Source: JAVEVF01 sp034005175 (GTDB taxonomy: Bacteria > Actinomycetota > Coriobacteriia > Anaerosomatales > SLCP01). Taken from it: 16,309 nt of DNA. Location of the stretch: contig JAVEVF010000038.1 of assembly GCA_034005175.1 (NCBI GenBank), forward strand, positions 1 through 16,309, read 5' to 3'. The notes under the pieces were generated by a model that was not told the origin of the DNA, made no database searches, and worked only from the letters and a program-made list of their open reading frames with translations. The position numbers and the translations under genes are program-made. The number at the start of each line of letters is the position of its first letter. Position 1 is the stretch's first letter. Positions 1 to 6,865 of this stretch are shown here, in pieces.

Positions 1-31
1 GTAGGCGAGCGTGTGTGATAAGAGCCGGAGA

Positions 32-60
32 ATCATAGCACATCAGGAGCGATATGTTAT
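32..60 (-). promoter_or_regulatory. Promoter firing leftward out of the window
   Basis: On the minus strand TATGAT (37-32) is preceded by TGC, giving an extended -10 (TGnTATGAT). ATAACA (60-55), exactly 17 bases upstream, is a four-of-six -35. Transcription would start near position 25 and serve a gene beyond the left edge. In other Actinobacteria rpsB-tsf lies a little downstream of whiG, but the target here is unseen. Confidence 0.5.
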
Positions 61-80
61 CCTAGCGCGCCAACACCAAT

Positions 81-96
81 GCAGCCGAGGGGCTAC
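81..96 (-). terminator. Weak stem-loop after the sigma factor gene
   Basis: GTAGCC and GGCTGC with loop CCTC form a six-pair stem (one G-U) three bases after the sigma gene stop codon. The following minus-strand bases, ATTGGTGTTGG, are not a true T-run. It may be a weak terminator at the end of the operon, and a separate promoter follows. Confidence 0.3.
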
Positions 97-98
97 AC

Positions 99-866
99 CT
101 AGGCCGAATGAAGCTTGGCACGCATTAGTAAGACGGCTTTGGTGTGCAGCTGGCTCACACGGGACTCGGTGACACCGAGGACCTTTCCGATCTCCTTCAG
201 CGTCAGGCCTTCGTAGTAATACAGCGTGATGACCACGCGCTCACGCTCGGGCAGCTTCTCAATTGCAAGCGCGAGGATGTGTTTGACCTCCTCGGTCTCA
301 AACATAGCCACGGGGTCATCGGCATCATGATCTGGGATGGATGCAGCTCCATCGGAGGGTTCCTCACGATCGCCTCCCAACCACAGCTCTTCGAAGGAGA
401 CCACCGAGGTATAGGAGAGCTTGGACAGGCTCTCATGCAGCTCGTCGATGGTGATGCCCATCTCCTCGGCCACTTCGGCGTCGGTGGGAGCGCGACGCAG
501 ACGCATCTCAAGCGTGGCGTACGCCGCTTCGAGCTCCCGGGCGCGAGAACGCACAGACCGAGGAACCCAGTCCATTGCGCGCAGTTCATCGATGATGGCG
601 CCCTTGATACGAGCGATAGCGTAAGTCTCGAACTTCACGCCGCGATCGAGATCGTACTTCTCGATAGCATCGATGAGCCCGAACAAGCCGTAGCTGACGA
701 TGTCCGATGTCTCGACGGTGGCCGGAAGGGTGGCTGACACGCGTCCAGCCACGTATTTCACCAGCGGTGAATAGTTGAGGATGAGACGTTCGCGCGCGTC
801 TGCGTCGCCCCTCTCCTTAAATGACGTCCACAGACCGGCAAGGTCGGTCCGTGCATTATTTCTCAT
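99..866 (-). CDS. whiG: FliA/WhiG-family alternative sigma factor (sigma-28 type)
   Basis: An RNA polymerase sigma factor of the FliA/SigD/WhiG group, which directs motility genes in many bacteria and sporulation genes in Streptomyces. From ATG 864-866 the product is 255 aa. Region 2 spans about 25-100: RERLILNYSPLVKYVAGRV, DIVSYGLFGLIDAIEKYD, FETYAIARIKGAIIDELRAMDWVPRSVR. Region 3 follows (about 105-180). Region 4 ends in the helix-turn-helix LTLKEIGKVLGVTESRVSQLH (221-241). Region 1.1 is absent, as expected for the group. An in-frame TTG at 906-908 overlaps the xerC stop as TTGA and would add 14 residues unlike the family. The ATG has a G-rich stretch nine bases upstream, so I prefer it, moderately. 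Whether it is a motility or developmental factor cannot be told here, as no target genes are visible; the symbol is by family resemblance. Confidence 0.93.
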   Translation of the reverse strand: MRNNARTDLAGLWTSFKERGDADARERLILNYSPLVKYVAGRVSATLPATVETSDIVSYGLFGLIDAIEKYDLDRGVKFETYAIARIKGAIIDELRAMDWVPRSVRSRARELEAAYATLEMRLRRAPTDAEVAEEMGITIDELHESLSKLSYTSVVSFEELWLGGDREEPSDGAASIPDHDADDPVAMFETEEVKHILALAIEKLPERERVVITLYYYEGLTLKEIGKVLGVTESRVSQLHTKAVLLMRAKLHSA

Positions 867-904
867 CGAACTGTGCCCCCCGGTTGCAGTCAAGCCCGGT
901 ACTC

Positions 905-1798
905 TCAAGCTCTGGGATGTGCCCGGCTGTGTACGTCCTGCAGCCGCTTCATGCTGACCTGAGTATAAATCTGGGTGGTAGACAGCGCAACGTGGCCCAG
1001 AAGCTCCTGCACGGTGCGAAGATCCGCGCCCCCCTCTAAGAGGTGCGTGGCAAAGGTGTGGCGCAGTGCATGTGGGGAGAGCGAGAGGGCAGCACCCGCA
1101 GTTGCGAGGTGGTGCTTGAGGAGGCGTCGCACCGCGTCGGGACTGAGCGGGTTTCCCCGCGTCGACAAGAAGACACTGCCAGGGTCCTGCTTTCCGACAA
1201 GCGCCGGCCGCGCATTCAGCAGATAGTCACGAACTCTGGCGATCGCCCAGGGGTGCAATGGAAGGACACGTTGCTTTGAGCCCTTCCCCATGACCACGGC
1301 GATGCCAGCGCGCAGATCGAGGTCACCGACCGTAAGCCCGCACAGTTCCGAGACACGCATCCCGCTCGCGTACAGCATCTCTAGGACCGCACGATCGCGT
1401 TTGCCTGTTGGTGTTTCGGGATCAGGTATGTCCAGCAGCGTACGAAGCGCCTCCTCGGGAACGAGCGCTGGCAGACGCCGAGGGATCTTCGGCGAGGACA
1501 CCACTCGGGAAGGGTCGGAGGCCACGATCCCCTCTTCGCTCAAGTAACCGATGAAGGTGCGGACAGTGGCGAGGCGTCGGGCGATAGTGCGACGCGCATA
1601 GCCAGCCCTATCGAGTTCGCCCAGATAGCGCCGTAGATCACGATGTGTAGGGCGCAAGATATCGACACCCATACGCTCTGCCCACTCTGAGTAACGCGTC
1701 AAGTCAGATTCATAGGCCCTCACAGTGTGCGGAGAAAGGCCGCGCTCAATCGCCAGATGCTGGAGGAACTCATCGATGTATGTGACCTGCTCAGACAT
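905..1798 (-). CDS. xerC: Tyrosine recombinase XerC (chromosome dimer resolution)
   Basis: A site-specific tyrosine recombinase of 297 aa, the normal length for XerC/XerD, acting at dif to resolve chromosome dimers at cell division. The N-terminal SAM-like DNA-binding domain (about 5-90) contains FLQHLAIERGLSPHTVRAYESDL. The catalytic residues are all present: Arg148 (YASGMRVSEL), Lys172 (GKGSKQRVLPL), His243 and Arg246 (HALRHTFATHLLEGG), His269 (LLGHVALSTTQIY) and the nucleophile Tyr278. ATG 1796-1798 has GGTGAG upstream and overlaps the trmFO stop by eight bases. Linkage to trmFO as in Bacillus (where xerC is called codV) favours XerC over a phage integrase, and no att-like repeats or phage genes accompany it. 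Without a second paralogue in view I cannot say whether it works alone or with XerD. Confidence 0.94.
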   Translation of the reverse strand: MSEQVTYIDEFLQHLAIERGLSPHTVRAYESDLTRYSEWAERMGVDILRPTHRDLRRYLGELDRAGYARRTIARRLATVRTFIGYLSEEGIVASDPSRVVSSPKIPRRLPALVPEEALRTLLDIPDPETPTGKRDRAVLEMLYASGMRVSELCGLTVGDLDLRAGIAVVMGKGSKQRVLPLHPWAIARVRDYLLNARPALVGKQDPGSVFLSTRGNPLSPDAVRRLLKHHLATAGAALSLSPHALRHTFATHLLEGGADLRTVQELLGHVALSTTQIYTQVSMKRLQDVHSRAHPRA

Positions 1799-3149
1799 CG
1801 GAGCTCACCGGGACCTCGGCAATGGCGCCAGTAAGAGGATGTCGAGATAGCGCATGCTGTAACGCATCTGTGGCGCGGGCGGCATACCGTGCATACCGGT
1901 TGCGCTTCCCGCCTGTCGGAGGATCAAGCGGTGGTACCAGCCCCCAGTTGACGTGCATAGGCTGATACCTGGCGGTATCAGGGTTGGTAGCGTACGCGAC
2001 CAACGCGCCGAGCGCTGTCTCGGATGGAAGAACGAACGGCCCAAGCCCGCGTGTGTCGGCCACAGCGTTGAAAGCGGCAAGAAGGCCCGTTGCGGCAGCC
2101 TCGAGATAACCCTCAGTGCCCGTGATCTGACCAGCGAAACGCAGGCGCGGCTGGCTACGCAGGGCCAGGGTGGCATCAAGCAACCTCGGCGCGTCCAAGA
2201 ACGTATTGCGATGCATGACGCCGTAGCGTAGGAACTCAGCGTCCTGCAGCCCTGGGATCATGCGGAAGATCCGTTGCTGTTCACCGAAGGTAAGGCTCGT
2301 CTGGAAGCCCACTAGATTGAAGGCGGTACGTGCTGCGTTCTCCGATCGAAGCTGTACGACCGCCCACGGCCGCTCGCTTGTGCGGGGGTCAACCAACCCG
2401 ACGGGCTTCAGGGCCCCGTAACGCAGAGCATCAGGGCTACTGAACGCGATCTCCTCAACAGGCTGGCATGCCTGGAAGAGCTTCTCTCGCTCAAAGTCGT
2501 GTGGAGTGACGCGCTGTGCATGAGTCAGTTCAGAGATGAACGACTCGTACTCATCGCGTGTGAGAGGGCAATTGAGATAGTCCTCCCCTCCCCCCTTGCC
2601 GTAGCGTGAAGCGGAAAAGGCGATGTCGCAATCGACGGACTCCGCGTCGATGATAGGCGCAGCGGCATCGAAGAAGGCCAGCCGCTCCTCACCTACCAGG
2701 GCGGAGAGCGCAGTCTGCATCGCATCGCTGGTGAGCGGTCCCGTCGCCACAATCAAGCGCCCTTCGGGCAGGTCGCTCAGCTCCGAGCGAACAAGTCTGA
2801 TCAGAGGATGGGAGGAGACACGCTCGGTGACTCGGCGAGCAAACGTATCACGGTCTACGGCAAGAGCAGCGCCAGCGGGAACCATTGTCTCGTGTGCAAC
2901 GTCGATGACGAGGGACCCGAGCGAGCGCAACTCGCGCTTCAAAGTCCCCGCAGCCGACGTCGGATCTTGGCTCTTCAAGGAGTTCGAACACACAAGCTCG
3001 GCGAGCAGATCTGTGGAATGAGCGGAATCCGTCTTGTCGGGTCGCATCTCATACAAGGTGACTGGAACTCCAAAGCGTGCGCACTGCCAGGCGGCCTCAG
3101 AGCCAGCAAGGCCGCCGCCGACGACTGTGACTGTGTTTGTTGACGACAC
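1791..3149 (-). CDS. trmFO: Folate/FAD-dependent tRNA (m5U54) methyltransferase TrmFO
   Basis: TrmFO makes 5-methyluridine at position 54 of the tRNA T-loop, taking the carbon from methylene-tetrahydrofolate instead of S-adenosylmethionine. The 452-aa product has the N-terminal dinucleotide-binding motif VVGGGLAGSEAAW (9-21), LYEMRP (32-37), and ELVCSNSLKS with Cys54. The RYGKGGGEDYLNCPL segment lies at 182-196, and FQACQPVEEIA holds Cys228. The two cysteines correspond to Cys53 and Cys226 of the Bacillus enzyme. C-terminal FAD-binding parts include FAGQITGTEGYLEAAATGLLAA. The start is GTG 3147-3149, the only start codon in range, with a weak ribosome-binding site. It overlaps xerC by eight bases. 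In Firmicutes topA lies upstream of trmFO; here dprA does. TrmFO is unusual among well-known Actinobacteria. Confidence 0.97.
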   Translation of the reverse strand: MSSTNTVTVVGGGLAGSEAAWQCARFGVPVTLYEMRPDKTDSAHSTDLLAELVCSNSLKSQDPTSAAGTLKRELRSLGSLVIDVAHETMVPAGAALAVDRDTFARRVTERVSSHPLIRLVRSELSDLPEGRLIVATGPLTSDAMQTALSALVGEERLAFFDAAAPIIDAESVDCDIAFSASRYGKGGGEDYLNCPLTRDEYESFISELTHAQRVTPHDFEREKLFQACQPVEEIAFSSPDALRYGALKPVGLVDPRTSERPWAVVQLRSENAARTAFNLVGFQTSLTFGEQQRIFRMIPGLQDAEFLRYGVMHRNTFLDAPRLLDATLALRSQPRLRFAGQITGTEGYLEAAATGLLAAFNAVADTRGLGPFVLPSETALGALVAYATNPDTARYQPMHVNWGLVPPLDPPTGGKRNRYARYAARATDALQHALSRHPLTGAIAEVPVSSDV

Positions 3150-3155
3150 CGTTCG

Positions 3156-3169
3156 CCAAGTTCTCTTGG
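3156..3169 (-). promoter_or_regulatory. Small hairpin just before the trmFO start
   Basis: CCAAG-AGAA-CTTGG on the minus strand is a perfect 5-bp hairpin with a 4-nt loop, ending six bases before the GTG start of trmFO at 3149. The only purine-rich stretch that could act as a Shine-Dalgarno (AAGAGAA) lies in its 5' arm and loop. The gap between dprA and trmFO is 48 bases, the longest between yraN and the sigma factor. Confidence 0.4.
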
Positions 3170-3197
3170 GGGCAAGATGTTGTCGGCATTGTACCCC

Positions 3198-4052
3198 TCA
3201 ACGATGAGTGGCACCGTACCGCCCGTCGGGGTAGCGTACCACCGACCCGACGGACTCGAGCACTCCAAGGGTTCGCGCTGTCAGCACGATGTCCAGCCCG
3301 AACGCGCGTGCGATGTCGTCTGGGCGCATGGGTGAGGCGATGAGGGCCGAGACGATGGCATTGGTGCACTCCGGAGTGGCAGGTACGGTCGCCTCCGACC
3401 CGAGTGCTTGCGCGAGCTCTGCGATATCGGTTATCGGTGGGGCTCCCTGGCGTATTAGGCGGTTAGAGCCGCGACACTCGGGAGCGAAGATGGATCCAGG
3501 CACCGCGAGGACGTCACGCGAAAGTTCGAGCGCATGGTCGGCCGTGGTGAAGGTGCCGCTGGGAAGTCCCGCCTCAACCACCAAGACAGCCACTGAAAGA
3601 GCAGCGATGATTCGGTTCCGACGTACAAACGACCACCGCTTGGGCTCAGAGCCCCACGGTGCCTCAGAGATCACGACGCCCCGTGTGCGAATGGAGGCGA
3701 GGGTCTGTGCCGCGCGCCGAGGGTAGTCCACGTCCGCACCGCACGGCAAGACGGCGACCGTAGGTCCTTCCACTTCAAGAGCGGCCCTGTGGGACTCAAG
3801 ATCGCAGCCGATGGCGGCTCCTGATATGACGGTGACTCCATGAGACGCTGCCCAACCCGCGAACTGCCGTGCGCACGCGAGCCCGTACGGTGTGGCTTTG
3901 CGTGACCCGATGATGGCGATTCCGCCGCCGAGCAGGCCGGGGTCGCCTAACCCATAGAGCGTCTGAGGCGGATCGGGAAGGTCTTCGAGCTCGAAGGGAT
4001 ACCCATCGTCTCCACGCACAAGGCACCAGCCCCCAAGTGGCGAAGAGCTCAC
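3198..4052 (-). CDS. dprA: DNA processing protein DprA, short divergent form
   Basis: DprA protects incoming single-stranded DNA and loads RecA during natural transformation. The product is 284 aa, short for the family (commonly 300-400), and begins almost at the Rossmann-like domain with no room for an N-terminal SAM domain. Motifs are recognisable but drifted: AIIGSRKATPYG (46-57), SGAAIGCDLESHRAAL (77-92; the family usually reads SGLARGID..AHRGAL), CGADVDYP (104-111), SEAP (129-132), RRNRIIAALS (144-153), EAGLPSGTFTTADHAL (160-175), VPGSI and RGSNRLIRQGA. A winged-helix-like C-terminal segment (about 230-280) is retained. GTG 4050-4052 has GGGAGG seven bases upstream and overlaps the comM stop. 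The EAGLPSGTF-TAD wording reminds me of Coriobacteriia proteins, from memory only. Confidence 0.92.
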   Translation of the reverse strand: MSSSPLGGWCLVRGDDGYPFELEDLPDPPQTLYGLGDPGLLGGGIAIIGSRKATPYGLACARQFAGWAASHGVTVISGAAIGCDLESHRAALEVEGPTVAVLPCGADVDYPRRAAQTLASIRTRGVVISEAPWGSEPKRWSFVRRNRIIAALSVAVLVVEAGLPSGTFTTADHALELSRDVLAVPGSIFAPECRGSNRLIRQGAPPITDIAELAQALGSEATVPATPECTNAIVSALIASPMRPDDIARAFGLDIVLTARTLGVLESVGSVVRYPDGRYGATHR

Positions 4053-5551
4053 CGCACGTCCTCCCTTCTAAATGCGAGAGCTTCCATGATGTGCGACGCC
4101 CTCACGCTTCTTGCATCCTCCAGATCGGCGATCGTGCGTGCGACGCGCATCAGCCGCGTGACAGACCGGCCGGACAGCGCGCGCGCACGACTAACGTCGC
4201 TGAGCGTGTGTCGCGTGGCAGCGTCCATCGCACACGCGGCGAGAAGCACGTTGCCGGAGAGCACTGCGGCAAGAGGCCGATGTTCGCTGCTCGCTCGTGC
4301 TCGAGCGGCCATCACACGTTCACGGACGACCAACGATGACTCCCCACCGCTCCCTTCCACGATGAGCGACGGGTCGGTGCGTTCCACTGCGACGGACATG
4401 TCGATGCGGTCCATGAGCGGACCGCCTATTCGATTGTGATATCGGGCGATCATGGACTCTGCACACGTACACGCCCGAACAGGGTCTCCGGAATATCCAC
4501 AGGGGCAGGGATTGGCCGCGGCAATGAGCGCGAAGCGCGCTGGGAATCGCACGCGGCCCTCGGCTCGCACCAGCACCACCAAGCCGTCTTCCATGGGCTG
4601 TCGCAACGCTTGGAGCGCGGAGGGCGCGAACTCGGGAAACTCGTCGAGGAACAAAACGCCGTTGTGTGCGAGGCTTACCTCTCCTGGACGCGGCGGGGTA
4701 CCGCCACCGACGAGACCGGCAAGAGATGCGCTGTGATGTGGGGCGCGAAACGGACGGATGCCCGCCAGCGCAGCGGACTCATCAATCCCAGCAACGGAAT
4801 GCACGAGGGCTGTCTCAAGGCGCTCATCGGGATCAAGTGGCGGGAGAATCGGGCCCAATCGGCGCGCCAACATGGTCTTCCCCGAGCCAGGCGGCCCGAT
4901 GAGCAGCAGATTCAGGCCTCCGGCTGCTGCGATTTCGAGAGCCCGTCGCGCCATCTCCACCCCTGTGACGTCAGCGAGGTCCGGACCTACAGGTGTCTCA
5001 AGATCCGGTGGCATGGATGGGGGCAGCAGGGATGGGCCTTTCACACAACCAAGTGAAGCCAGCGAAGTGACTGGTGCGTAATCCAGCCCCGGAAGGCCAG
5101 CGGCCAGATGTGCGGCTGCCGCTGGGCCGAGGAGGCCCACCCGGTCACGTCTCGCGCCGAGAGCATGTGCGAGCATGCCCGGTACGGATCGCACCGAACC
5201 GTCAAGGGACAGCTCACCCACCGCTCGCCTCTGCGAGCACACCGACGAGGATATTTGGGAGGTGGCTGCGAGCACGCCTAGTGCGATGGGTAGGTCGAAA
5301 CCCGTGCCGTGCTTGCGCAGCGGCCCGGGAGCCAGATTCACCACGATGCGGGCATTGGGGAAGCGGAACCCCGCCGCTCGCACCGCTGACCTCACACGCT
5401 CTCGCGCCTCTAGCACAGCCGCATCGCCAAGGCCGACAATGGAGAATCCCGGCAACCCAGGGGCGACATCCGCCTGCACCTCTACCGCGACGGGTTCGGT
5501 TCCCACGAGGGTGGTGGTCCCCACTGTGGCTTGACCATGCGGTTCGCTCAC
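4049..5551 (-). CDS. comM: ComM/YifB family AAA+ ATPase (Mg-chelatase-like helicase)
   Basis: ComM is a AAA+ hexameric helicase. In naturally transformable bacteria it promotes branch migration while incoming DNA is integrated. Its role in other bacteria is unclear. The 500-aa product has an N-terminal Lon-protease-like domain (about 1-180; PGLPGFSIVGL, NLAPGPLRKHGTGFDLPIAL) without protease activity expected. The ATPase core carries Walker A GPPGSGKT at 219-226, Walker B GVLFLDE at 298-304, and the RQPMEDG segment at 317-323. Four cysteines, 349, 351, 361 and 363 (CPC and CTC), form a likely zinc site. The Mg-chelatase C-terminal helical domain follows. The GTG start at 5549-5551 overlaps the yraN stop (GTGA) and has no Shine-Dalgarno, so translation is probably coupled. 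It overlaps dprA the same way, supporting a shared role in DNA uptake. Confidence 0.95.
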   Translation of the reverse strand: MSEPHGQATVGTTTLVGTEPVAVEVQADVAPGLPGFSIVGLGDAAVLEARERVRSAVRAAGFRFPNARIVVNLAPGPLRKHGTGFDLPIALGVLAATSQISSSVCSQRRAVGELSLDGSVRSVPGMLAHALGARRDRVGLLGPAAAAHLAAGLPGLDYAPVTSLASLGCVKGPSLLPPSMPPDLETPVGPDLADVTGVEMARRALEIAAAGGLNLLLIGPPGSGKTMLARRLGPILPPLDPDERLETALVHSVAGIDESAALAGIRPFRAPHHSASLAGLVGGGTPPRPGEVSLAHNGVLFLDEFPEFAPSALQALRQPMEDGLVVLVRAEGRVRFPARFALIAAANPCPCGYSGDPVRACTCAESMIARYHNRIGGPLMDRIDMSVAVERTDPSLIVEGSGGESSLVVRERVMAARARASSEHRPLAAVLSGNVLLAACAMDAATRHTLSDVSRARALSGRSVTRLMRVARTIADLEDARSVRASHIMEALAFRREDVR

Positions 5552-5907
5552 GTCGTGAAGGCAGCGCGATGGTGACGCAGAAGGGCACGGTCATCGGTGA
5601 TTGGGCGTATCGCGATCACGTCAAAGCGTACGTCCACATCGCCGATGTCGGCGTACGCGAGGTAGTGGCGCCCGATGCGGACCAAGCGCTTCTGCTTGGA
5701 CGCGGAGACCGCCTCCTCAGGCGTGCCAGCCAACTCGCTCTTGCGGGTCTTCACCTCGACGATGACCAGGGTCTCCCCATCGAGCGCCACGATATCCGCT
5801 TCACCTGACGTGCAGCGCCAGTTGCGCTCGATGACGGTCATCCCTACGCGCTCAAGATAAGCAGCGGCTGCATCTTCCCCCCGGCGAGCGATCTCTGATC
5901 GTGTCAT
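5548..5907 (-). CDS. yraN: YraN family protein (UPF0102), endonuclease-like fold
   Basis: A 119-aa member of the YraN/UPF0102 family, which shares the PD-(D/E)XK nuclease-like fold with Holliday-junction resolvases. The exact role is not established. The expected motif string is visible: an N-terminal RRGEDAAAAYL helix (8-18), NWRC with GEADIV (Asp38), then the metal-site signature VIVEVKTRK with Glu51 and Lys53, and a C-terminal RFDVIAI strand. ATG 5905-5907 has a perfect AGGAGG, but that site is buried in an 8-bp hairpin, so expression may be low or conditional. Its TGA overlaps the comM start as GTGA. The order rnhB-yraN-comM-dprA is conserved in Actinobacteria. Confidence 0.93.
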   Translation of the reverse strand: MTRSEIARRGEDAAAAYLERVGMTVIERNWRCTSGEADIVALDGETLVIVEVKTRKSELAGTPEEAVSASKQKRLVRIGRHYLAYADIGDVDVRFDVIAIRPITDDRALLRHHRAAFTT

Positions 5908-5930
5908 GTCTCCTCCTCTCGCGAGGAGGA
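5905..5930 (-). promoter_or_regulatory. Hairpin sequestering the yraN Shine-Dalgarno, GCGA tetraloop
   Basis: On the minus strand TCCTCCTC (5930-5923), GCGA (5922-5919) and GAGGAGGA (5918-5911) form a perfect 8-bp hairpin closed by a GNRA-type tetraloop. GAC and the ATG (5907-5905) follow. The 3' arm contains the entire AGGAGG ribosome-binding site of yraN, so the folded RNA would block initiation. There is no T-run, so it is not an intrinsic terminator. Sequestration is inferred from the sequence and its regulation is unknown. Confidence 0.7.
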
Positions 5931-5996
5931 TTGCAGATGAGACAAAACCGGCTCTTACCGTCGTCTATCTCTCTGCACCCGCCAGCAACTGTGACG

Positions 5997-6776
5997 TCAG
6001 AAGAGTGTGTAGCCCTCGCAGCAAGGGGCAAACGAACGGCGGTGTACCGGAGAAAGACCGAGCTGGGAGATAGCCTCAAGGTGCCTAGCGGTCCCGTAGC
6101 CTTTGTTCACGGAGAAATCCCAGCCCGGATAGGATTCTTCGTATCCGGCCATGAGACCATCACGCACGACCTTCGCCAGCACGGATGCCGCAGCCACAGC
6201 AGCGACCTTGGCGTCCCCTTTCACGACGGGGGTCTCGGCCATGGGGAGACCGACTCTCAACCCGTCAGTGATGACGTGATCTGGTGCAGGCTCAAGCAGG
6301 GCAAGTGCACGAATCATCGCTGTTCGCACGGCGACAGTCATGCCCAATCCGTCGATGACATGAGCAGGCACATGTGCGACGCCGAAGGCGAGAGCCGTAC
6401 CCCTGACCTGTTCGGACACACGTAACCGTTTAGCAGGAGTCAGACGTTTCGAATCATCTAGTTCTTCGATATGGGCACCTGGTCGCAAAATCACAGCAGC
6501 TGCTGTCACAGGTCCCGCAAGAGCACCTCGGCCCACCTCATCAACGCCTGCTATATAAGTGAGCCCTCGTGCACGCAGGGAATCTTCGAGTTCCGAGAGG
6601 CGGGACAGACGGTTGTGCTCGGCGCGCTCTCTCTCGAGGCGGCGGGTCGCTGCTGCAACCGCGGCGCGAACAGTGTGGCGCTCGTCGGAGGCATATGTAT
6701 CGATGAGGGCGGCAAGCTCGGCACCCTCGGCTCGGCCGAGTCGCTGGCGACACTCTTGCACGGTGCGCTGGGACAC
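5997..6776 (-). CDS. rnhB: Ribonuclease HII
   Basis: RNase HII cuts RNA in RNA/DNA hybrids and nicks at single ribonucleotides left in DNA, using two metal ions. From GTG 6774-6776 the product is 259 aa. The catalytic acidic residues are all present: Asp79 and Glu80 in DEVGRGALAGP, Asp171 in HVITDG, and Asp206 in LAKVVRD. The substrate-recognising Gly-Arg-Gly is also intact. About 60 residues with many Arg and Glu precede the catalytic core, comparable to the N-terminal extension of Bacillus-type RnhB. The start is fixed by GGAGGA (6787-6782) five bases upstream. An in-frame GTG at 6812 has no such site and would overlap the rplS stem-loop region. The yraN start is 90 bases after the stop codon, behind an unusual hairpin. 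Confidence 0.95.
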   Translation of the reverse strand: MSQRTVQECRQRLGRAEGAELAALIDTYASDERHTVRAAVAAATRRLERERAEHNRLSRLSELEDSLRARGLTYIAGVDEVGRGALAGPVTAAAVILRPGAHIEELDDSKRLTPAKRLRVSEQVRGTALAFGVAHVPAHVIDGLGMTVAVRTAMIRALALLEPAPDHVITDGLRVGLPMAETPVVKGDAKVAAVAAASVLAKVVRDGLMAGYEESYPGWDFSVNKGYGTARHLEAISQLGLSPVHRRSFAPCCEGYTLF

Positions 6777-6787
6777 GTCACTCCTCC
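6774..6787 (-). promoter_or_regulatory. Ribosome binding site of rnhB, deciding the GTG start
   Basis: GGAGGA (6787-6782), spacer GTGAC, then GTG (6776-6774). This selects the internal GTG over the in-frame GTG at 6812-6810. A TATACT at 6800-6795 lies just upstream, but no matching -35 is visible. Confidence 0.7.
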
Positions 6788-6813
6788 AGACGCAAGTATA
6801 GCGCGAGAACACA

Positions 6814-6841
6814 ACGACCCCAGGAGGCGTCCCGGGGTCGT
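6814..6841 (-). terminator. Stem-loop downstream of rplS, candidate terminator
   Basis: ACGACCCC and GGGGTCGT form a perfect 8-bp GC-rich inverted repeat with a 12-nt loop, located between the rplS stop and rnhB. The sequence after it on the minus strand is TGTGTTCTCG, only moderately T-rich. It may slow or partly end transcription, or protect the rplS mRNA 3' end. Confidence 0.45.
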
Positions 6842-6865
6842 CGCTTGCGAGTCGAGAACCGTGCC

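Noticed and set aside
905..1798. Phage or integrative-element integrase
   Set aside because: Length, full XerC motif set, coupling to trmFO and the absence of phage genes or flanking repeats point to housekeeping XerC.
5074..5808. Plus-strand open frame of 244 codons across comM and yraN
   Set aside because: Antisense to two well-conserved genes. The translation is Arg/Pro-rich with no recognisable domain.
6795..6800. TATACT as -10 of an rnhB promoter
   Set aside because: No acceptable -35 occurs 16-18 bases upstream (CTGGGG, TGGGGT), so the box alone is not enough.
6777..6812. Longer rnhB start (GTG at 6812)
   Set aside because: The GTG at 6776 has GGAGGA at ideal spacing, and the added 12 residues are unlike the family.
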